A DNA stretch of 19,121 nucleotides from PALSA-555 sp036521915 (GTDB taxonomy: Bacteria; Actinomycetota; Acidimicrobiia; IMCC26256; PALSA-555). The stretch spans positions 1 to 19,121 of the forward strand of contig DATDGU010000112.1 in assembly GCA_036521915.1 (NCBI GenBank), written 5' to 3'. Positions 15,080 through 19,121 of the stretch are shown here, piece after piece. Numbering within the stretch: position 1 is the stretch's first letter; each line of letters opens with the position of its first letter. Made by a program: the position numbers and the translations under genes. The notes beneath the pieces were generated by a model. It saw only the letters and a program-made list of their open reading frames with translations. It was not told where the DNA came from and made no database searches.

Positions 15080-16168
15080 GTGGTTCATCGCGTAACGGTC
15101 ATACCCGGAGACGGAATCGGTCCGGACGTGATTGATGCCGCCTGCAGGGTCTTCGAGGCCACGGGGGTCGGTGTTCAGTGGGATCGACACGAGGTCGGTC
15201 TCGCGGCGATCGAGAAGGGCGGAGATCCTCTTCCCGAGACAACACTTACGTCGGTGCGAGCGAACCGCGTCGCCCTGAAAGGACCGGTCTCGACACCGAC
15301 CGGCCGGAGCGGGTTTCGAAGTGTCAATGTCGGACTTCGACGATCACTCGGTCTGTTTGCGCAAGTTCGGCCCTGTAGAAGTCGACCCGGTGTAGTCGCA
15401 CCGTTTCTAGATGTGGATGTCGTCGTCATCCGGGAGACCACCGAAGACCTTTATGCGGGGATTGAATTCGAATCCGCCAGTGAAGGTGCGAGGGAGGTCA
15501 TCAGCGCGGCGCGGCGTCATGGTCGCGGAGACATTCCCGCGGCGGCAGGACTGTCTATCAAGTTCGTTACTCAGGAGGCATCTCGTCGGCTGCTGGAGTT
15601 CGCGATCGAATATGCGCGGCGGGAGGGCCGGATGAGGGTAACGGTCGTGCACAAGGCCAACGTGATGCGCTGCACCGACGGCATCCTGCTCGATGTCGCC
15701 CGCGAGATCGCGCCAACGGCTCCAGACATCGAATTCGACGAGCAGCAGATCGACAACGTATGTGGCCAGCTGGTCCGGCGCCCCGAAGACTTTGACATCT
15801 TGGTGATGGGCGTCCAGTACGGAGATGTGGTCTCCGATCTGGCGGCGGGTCTCGTTGGGGGCGTCGGAGTGGTGCCCGGCGTCAACGTCGGTGGTCAGAC
15901 CGCGATGTTTGAGCCAGCTCACGGAACGGCCCCGCGACTCGCGGGTCTGGGACGCGCTGATCCGACCGCGGCCATCCTCTGCGGTGCCCTCCTGCTCGCC
16001 CACTTGGGCGAGCCAGAAGCTGCTCAGCGTGTCGAGCAGGCTGTGGAGGCCGTCGTCGCCGAGGGCCGCTGCGTCACCTACGATCTTCGCAGCGCGCCAG
16101 ATCCCCGCCCCGTAGTGAATACCGAGGCGATGACTGATGCGATTGTTGCGTCACTAGCGCGAGGTTGA
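15080..16168 (+). CDS. Isocitrate/isopropylmalate dehydrogenase-family enzyme
   Basis: Decarboxylating beta-hydroxyacid dehydrogenase of 362 residues from GTG 15080. PGDGIGP (9-15) opens the domain. GPVSTPTGRSGFRSVNVGLR (68-87) carries the substrate-binding Ser/Arg residues; the Arg of VRP (97) and Arg118 in IRETTEDLYAGIEF (117-130) fit the carboxylate-binding set, with Tyr125. VHKANVM (190-196) holds the catalytic Lys; metal ligands are Asp225 (in IDN), Asp249 and Asp253 (YGDVVSD). EPAHGTAP (278-285) is the cofactor loop. The ETTEDLYAG form favours isocitrate dehydrogenase over isopropylmalate dehydrogenase. Odd points: MGVQYGD replaces the usual x-x-N-x-x-GD, NVCGQLV replaces the usual A-x-QLV context, and Arg follows HGTAP where NAD enzymes usually have Asp and E. 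coli-type NADP enzymes Lys. Cofactor and substrate are therefore uncertain. It lies 500 bases after the polysaccharide block. Confidence 0.88.
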   Translation: MVHRVTVIPGDGIGPDVIDAACRVFEATGVGVQWDRHEVGLAAIEKGGDPLPETTLTSVRANRVALKGPVSTPTGRSGFRSVNVGLRRSLGLFAQVRPCRSRPGVVAPFLDVDVVVIRETTEDLYAGIEFESASEGAREVISAARRHGRGDIPAAAGLSIKFVTQEASRRLLEFAIEYARREGRMRVTVVHKANVMRCTDGILLDVAREIAPTAPDIEFDEQQIDNVCGQLVRRPEDFDILVMGVQYGDVVSDLAAGLVGGVGVVPGVNVGGQTAMFEPAHGTAPRLAGLGRADPTAAILCGALLLAHLGEPEAAQRVEQAVEAVVAEGRCVTYDLRSAPDPRPVVNTEAMTDAIVASLARG

Positions 16169-16185
16169 CCACCCGAATCGGTCAA
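16165..16185. terminator. Inverted repeat between convergent genes
   Basis: TTGACC (16165-16170, overlapping the dehydrogenase stop) and GGTCAA (16180-16185) pair around a 9-base loop, in the 34-base gap between two convergent genes. The stem is short and no T-run follows; a bidirectional terminator is possible but weakly supported. Confidence 0.3.
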
Positions 16186-16202
16186 GGGAGCTGGATACTC
16201 GT

Positions 16203-16904
16203 CTACTGAGTCGGGCGTTCGCCACCATCGGGACCCGCTGCCAGTGGAGCCCGTTCCGGGCGCTTCACGATGCGGGCCGGGACACCAGCGACGGTGCAGC
16301 CGTCGGGTACGTCCTCAAGCACGACCGCGTTAGCCCCGACACGCACGTTGTTCCCAACCGTGATAGCGCCCAGCACCTTGGCACCGGTTCCCACGTACAC
16401 GTTGTCGCCGATACGAGGTGCGCGATCACCTTCGTCGTCCCACCCGAGGGTGACTTCGTGATGGACAAAGCAGTTGGCGCCGATGCGCTCCGCGGTGAGG
16501 ACTGTGCTGTACCCGTGTCGCACAACGAGGCCAGGCCCGATGTCGGGACAGCTCAAGTCGAAAGTATCGACAGGCCGCCACACGCGCCGGGCCAGCTTCG
16601 CGGCGAGAATCCCACCGATCGTGCCTTGCTCGAGCCGGTAATAGAAGAGGTTGCGAAACTCCTGCAGAACTAGGAAGTAATACCGCAGCATGTCCTCATC
16701 AGTGTTCATTGGAGTTTCTGGGAGGTCCGGATAGCGGAGCTCGCGCCAGCGAAGAAGGTCCGCCCTGATGACGGACCGTTGAACGGAACGGTGAAAGATG
16801 ACGATCAGTGGGCCGATCGTCCAGCGGCGCAGGCCCCAAAGCAACGCCTCCAGGTTCGACGCCATGACTGCTGAGAGCGACGAGTTCCGCCGCATCGGGG
16901 CCAC
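16203..16904 (-). CDS. Serine-acetyltransferase-like hexapeptide O-acetyltransferase
   Basis: Acetyl-CoA-dependent acyltransferase with a left-handed beta-helix, 233 residues. GTG 16904 begins 13 bases after the stop of the ABC exporter gene; ATG 16895 and ATG 16865 are in-frame alternatives, with no strong ribosome site for any. The N-terminal 110 residues are helical, with DLLRWRELRYPDLP and FRNLFYYRL. Hexapeptide repeats run from about 115 to 215: FDLSCPDIGPGLVVRHGYST, IGANCFVHHEVTLGWDDEGD, RIGDNVYVGTGAKVLGAITV, NNVRVGANAVVLEDVPDG and TVAGVPARIVKRP. The HH pair at 148-149 fits the catalytic His of the SAT/WcaB group. Because it follows a glycan exporter in a polysaccharide region, O-acetylation of a sugar is more likely than cysteine synthesis, and no cysteine-pathway gene is near. 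This is inference; the substrate is unproven. Confidence 0.88.
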   Translation of the reverse strand: MAPMRRNSSLSAVMASNLEALLWGLRRWTIGPLIVIFHRSVQRSVIRADLLRWRELRYPDLPETPMNTDEDMLRYYFLVLQEFRNLFYYRLEQGTIGGILAAKLARRVWRPVDTFDLSCPDIGPGLVVRHGYSTVLTAERIGANCFVHHEVTLGWDDEGDRAPRIGDNVYVGTGAKVLGAITVGNNVRVGANAVVLEDVPDGCTVAGVPARIVKRPERAPLAAGPDGGERPTQ

Positions 16905-16917
16905 CGATCAGCCGGGG

Positions 16918-18720
16918 TCAAACGTCGACCGCAGCCAGCTCGACCATCCGTGCGAAGCCAGGGATGGCGACATTGAGCTCGGCGAACGTGCCTTGGGCGA
17001 GCATTCTTCCTTGTTCGAGGTAGAAGAGGCGGTCACATCGGCGCACTGTGCTGAGGCGATGGGCGATGGTTATTGTCGTCAGCCGCCCTCTTAGCCCGTC
17101 CAGCACCTCGGTCAGTTTGAATTCAGTCTCGTTGTCGAGGGCGGAGGTGGCTTCGTCGAACATGAGGACCTTCGGATCCTGGTAGAGGGCACGGGCCACG
17201 CCCATGCGTTGCCGCTGTCCGCCGGAGAGTTGCACTCCTCCCTCTCCGATGATGTTGTCGAGGTCCTCGGTTAAAGAATGAACGACGTCGTCGAGTTGTG
17301 CAGTGGCCAACGCGTTCCACACCTGGTCGTCGTCGACCTCATCGCGTGGAACGCCAAATGCCACGTTGGCTCGAACGGTGTCGTCGAAAAGGACGATGGA
17401 CTGGGGGACGTAGCCGATCATCTGCTGCCACTGACGCCGGACCTGCCCAATCGGCCAGCCTTGTATGAGGACGTCCCCACTCTCCGGCTCGAGAAGCCCA
17501 AGGAGGATGTCGACGAACGTACTCTTGCCCGCGCCCGAACCGCCGACAAGACCGACGGCCTCGCCGGGCTCAATGTCGAGCGTGATGCGGCTCAGTACGG
17601 GGACGCCCGGGACGTATGCGAACGTGACGTCTCGGACCGCGATGTTTGGCTGGAGTTGGCGGTCCTCGAGATGCACGAAGTTGTCTTCAGGAACCGGGGA
17701 TTGCTGCTCGAACGTCTCGAGATCCTCGCGGACCTGGTCGAGGGAAGGGATCGCTCCTCTGGCAAGGTGGATGCCGAAAATGACCTTGTTCAGTGGAGCC
17801 AGGATGCGGAAGCCGCCGGCCACGAAGACGCCGATCGTCGCGGTCGCGGTCGTCACCGATTGGGTCTGGAATGCTCCGAATGAAATGAGCGCGGCGGCAC
17901 CGACCATGGCGAGCTCGAGGACATAACGGGGTGTGACGTTGGCGAGGGCCATCGTTCGATAAGCAGGTACGAGTCCGCTGCGGAGCCGATAGACGTCCTC
18001 GGCGAAATAGTCTTCGGCTCCTCGCACCTTCACCTCCTTCACTGCCGCCAGGCTCTGCTGGATGGTACGGAAGTCCGTAGCTTGGTCTTCGTGGATCTTC
18101 CGTGCTGCACGAGCGATCATCCGTCGCGTGGTGCGTTGGTAGCCGATGCTCACGACGGCGAAGTAGATCCCCGTTACTGCAGCGAGCGTCGGATTGGCGA
18201 CGGCGAGGATTATCCCGACAAAGAAGACCGAGAATAGATCGCCAACGGCATTGAAGACCTGGACGAACGCGACACGGAAGATCTGTTGGAAGGACGCAGT
18301 GAGCGTTCGGACGAATTCCGCGCTGTTGCGCTGCAAATGCGCTCGGTAGGGCGCTTCGAGGTAGACGCTCATCAGTCGGTGGACCATTTTCGCTTCTTGA
18401 GCTAACGCGAAGGTTGTCGTCCATCGCATGATGAAGATCGCGGCAACACTCTTTACGATGTATATGCCGAAGACGACGATTCCCAGATACGCAGCCAACT
18501 GTAAGGGCTGTGGGTTTCCAACCAGACCGCTCACGGTCGACACGAAGCTCGAGCTGGAATGCAGATTCGGTGCTGTCAAGATCTGCATCAAGGGTACGAG
18601 CGCGACTAGCGCCGCCGCTTCGAGGACAGCTAGGAACAGCATGGCTGCGGTGGCGAGCGCGAGTCGTTGCTTCGTTGGGCGGTCCAAGAGCGGATACAGC
18701 CGCCGAAAGAACTCGATCAT
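16918..18720 (-). CDS. ABC exporter, fused permease and ATPase (probable lipid-linked glycan flippase)
   Basis: 600-residue half-transporter of the MsbA/PglK type, working as a homodimer in the membrane. Helices are at about 19-48, 75-98, 155-175, 177-193, 265-284 and 290-310. The coupling region includes RTIQQSLAAVKEVKVRGAED (218-237), typical of glycan and peptide exporters. The ATPase domain (about 360-600) has Walker A GGSGAGKST (393-401), Q-loop Gln440 (YVPQ), signature LSGGQ (498-502), Walker B VLMFDE (518-523), D-loop SALD (526-529) and H-loop His554, so it should be active. The KEVKVRGAE segment and the position beside glycosyltransferases favour flipping of undecaprenyl-linked oligosaccharide, the job PglK does in Campylobacter; lipid or peptide export cannot be excluded. 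Its ATG overlaps the stop of the upstream frame by ATGA, and the acetyltransferase gene follows after 13 bases, indicating one operon. Confidence 0.93.
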   Translation of the reverse strand: MIEFFRRLYPLLDRPTKQRLALATAAMLFLAVLEAAALVALVPLMQILTAPNLHSSSSFVSTVSGLVGNPQPLQLAAYLGIVVFGIYIVKSVAAIFIMRWTTTFALAQEAKMVHRLMSVYLEAPYRAHLQRNSAEFVRTLTASFQQIFRVAFVQVFNAVGDLFSVFFVGIILAVANPTLAAVTGIYFAVVSIGYQRTTRRMIARAARKIHEDQATDFRTIQQSLAAVKEVKVRGAEDYFAEDVYRLRSGLVPAYRTMALANVTPRYVLELAMVGAAALISFGAFQTQSVTTATATIGVFVAGGFRILAPLNKVIFGIHLARGAIPSLDQVREDLETFEQQSPVPEDNFVHLEDRQLQPNIAVRDVTFAYVPGVPVLSRITLDIEPGEAVGLVGGSGAGKSTFVDILLGLLEPESGDVLIQGWPIGQVRRQWQQMIGYVPQSIVLFDDTVRANVAFGVPRDEVDDDQVWNALATAQLDDVVHSLTEDLDNIIGEGGVQLSGGQRQRMGVARALYQDPKVLMFDEATSALDNETEFKLTEVLDGLRGRLTTITIAHRLSTVRRCDRLFYLEQGRMLAQGTFAELNVAIPGFARMVELAAVDV

Positions 18721-19121
18721 TGGATTACTACCGCCCTCGTCGGGAAGCCCGATTGGTTGGTGTGTGCCAGATTGTGAACAAGCGCAACCCCATCCCCAGC
18801 TCGGTCACGAACGCTGCGCCACCGAGGGAAAGACGAAATACCAGGGTAGCGCCGGGCCATCTTGGTTTGTGCGTTGAGAGGACGGATGGCGGGGCGGACG
18901 ATGCCAGGGGCGACACGGCTAGAGAATGTCGAGCGCCGAAATGACGTGGCGTCGTTTTGCGACGGCGCCCTTTCAGGTCGGCCGAGCGTCACTGAAGGCG
19001 CCAATCGGTCGAAGACTGGCGGCAGGGACGACTTGTACAGCGCGCGCCAACTCATAGCGCCTTGGTCAATGGCTATGAGGCGGTTGACCAGTCCCTGTTG
19101 GCAATGCGGGTGCTGATGGCG
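18717..19121 (-). CDS. Unidentified partial gene running off the right edge
   Basis: On the minus strand one frame is open from the edge (19121) to TGA at 18717-18719, at least 134 codons. It overlaps the ATG of the ABC exporter by four bases (ATGA), the typical sign of translational coupling, and that is the main reason to call it. The visible part includes CQQGLVNRLIAIDQGAMSWR and ALYKSSLPPVFDRLAPSVTL; the part nearer the stop is Arg/Ser/Pro-rich and looks less protein-like. I recognise no domain. The upstream part may be genuine and the final 60-80 codons decayed or frame-shifted, since a second frame (18728-18916) carries a hydrophobic stretch GATLVFRLSLGGAAFVTELG. A polysaccharide-related role would be guilt by association only. 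Confidence 0.4.
   Translation of the reverse strand, partial: RHQHPHCQQGLVNRLIAIDQGAMSWRALYKSSLPPVFDRLAPSVTLGRPERAPSQNDATSFRRSTFSSRVAPGIVRPAIRPLNAQTKMARRYPGISSFPRWRSVRDRAGDGVALVHNLAHTNQSGFPTRAVVIQ

Noticed and set aside
17278..17883. 201-codon + strand frame opposite the ABC exporter
   Set aside because: It is the complement of the ATPase domain and has no domain of its own.

Overview
The window is high-GC DNA with many GTG and TTG starts. It most resembles a chromosomal segment of an actinobacterium, and several families point to Thermoleophilia or a neighbouring deep-branching class: a secreted beta-rich protein type I know from Solirubrobacterales-like genomes, a glycine-rich secreted protein, and the membrane domain of an actinobacterial HD-phosphohydrolase type. 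This placement is from memory of family distribution, not from a search. No rRNA, tRNA or CRISPR array was seen.

Left part (1-5600) is a mixed accessory-looking stretch. It opens with the last 36 codons and right end of an IS3-family insertion sequence. Then come a 7Fe-type ferredoxin (+), a frame-disrupted glycine-rich secreted protein (-), a SAM methyltransferase (-), a DoxX-like membrane protein (+), a membrane protein that looks like an HD-GYP protein without its catalytic domain and with a Gly/Ala/Ser/Pro tail (-), and a secreted protein of unknown function (-). About 1.2 kb without a convincing gene follows.

Central part (6590-14580) is an exopolysaccharide or surface-polysaccharide assembly block, all on +: a polyprenyl-phosphate sugar-1-phosphate transferase (priming), a WecG/TagA/CpsF glycosyltransferase, a GT2 and a GT4 glycosyltransferase, a Wzz/YveK-like chain-length protein without kinase domain, and a Wzy/WaaL-type polymerase or ligase. 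The likely flow is: priming on undecaprenyl phosphate at the inner face, elongation by the three transferases, export, then polymerisation or ligation with length control at the outer face.

Right part: a 362-residue isocitrate/isopropylmalate dehydrogenase-family gene (+) sits at the end of the block and converges on a minus-strand group. That group holds an ABC exporter of the MsbA/PglK type (probable lipid-linked glycan flippase), a serine-acetyltransferase-like hexapeptide O-acetyltransferase, and an unidentified frame that runs off the right edge and overlaps the ABC start by ATGA. No Wzx flippase is visible, so the ABC protein is the best candidate for the export step.

The most noteworthy points are the HD-less HD-GYP relative, the helix-turn-helix-like sequence continuous in frame with the Wzz-like gene, the atypical dehydrogenase beside the polysaccharide genes, and the ABC-plus-Wzy/Wzz combination. 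I see no clear evidence of a wholly new system.
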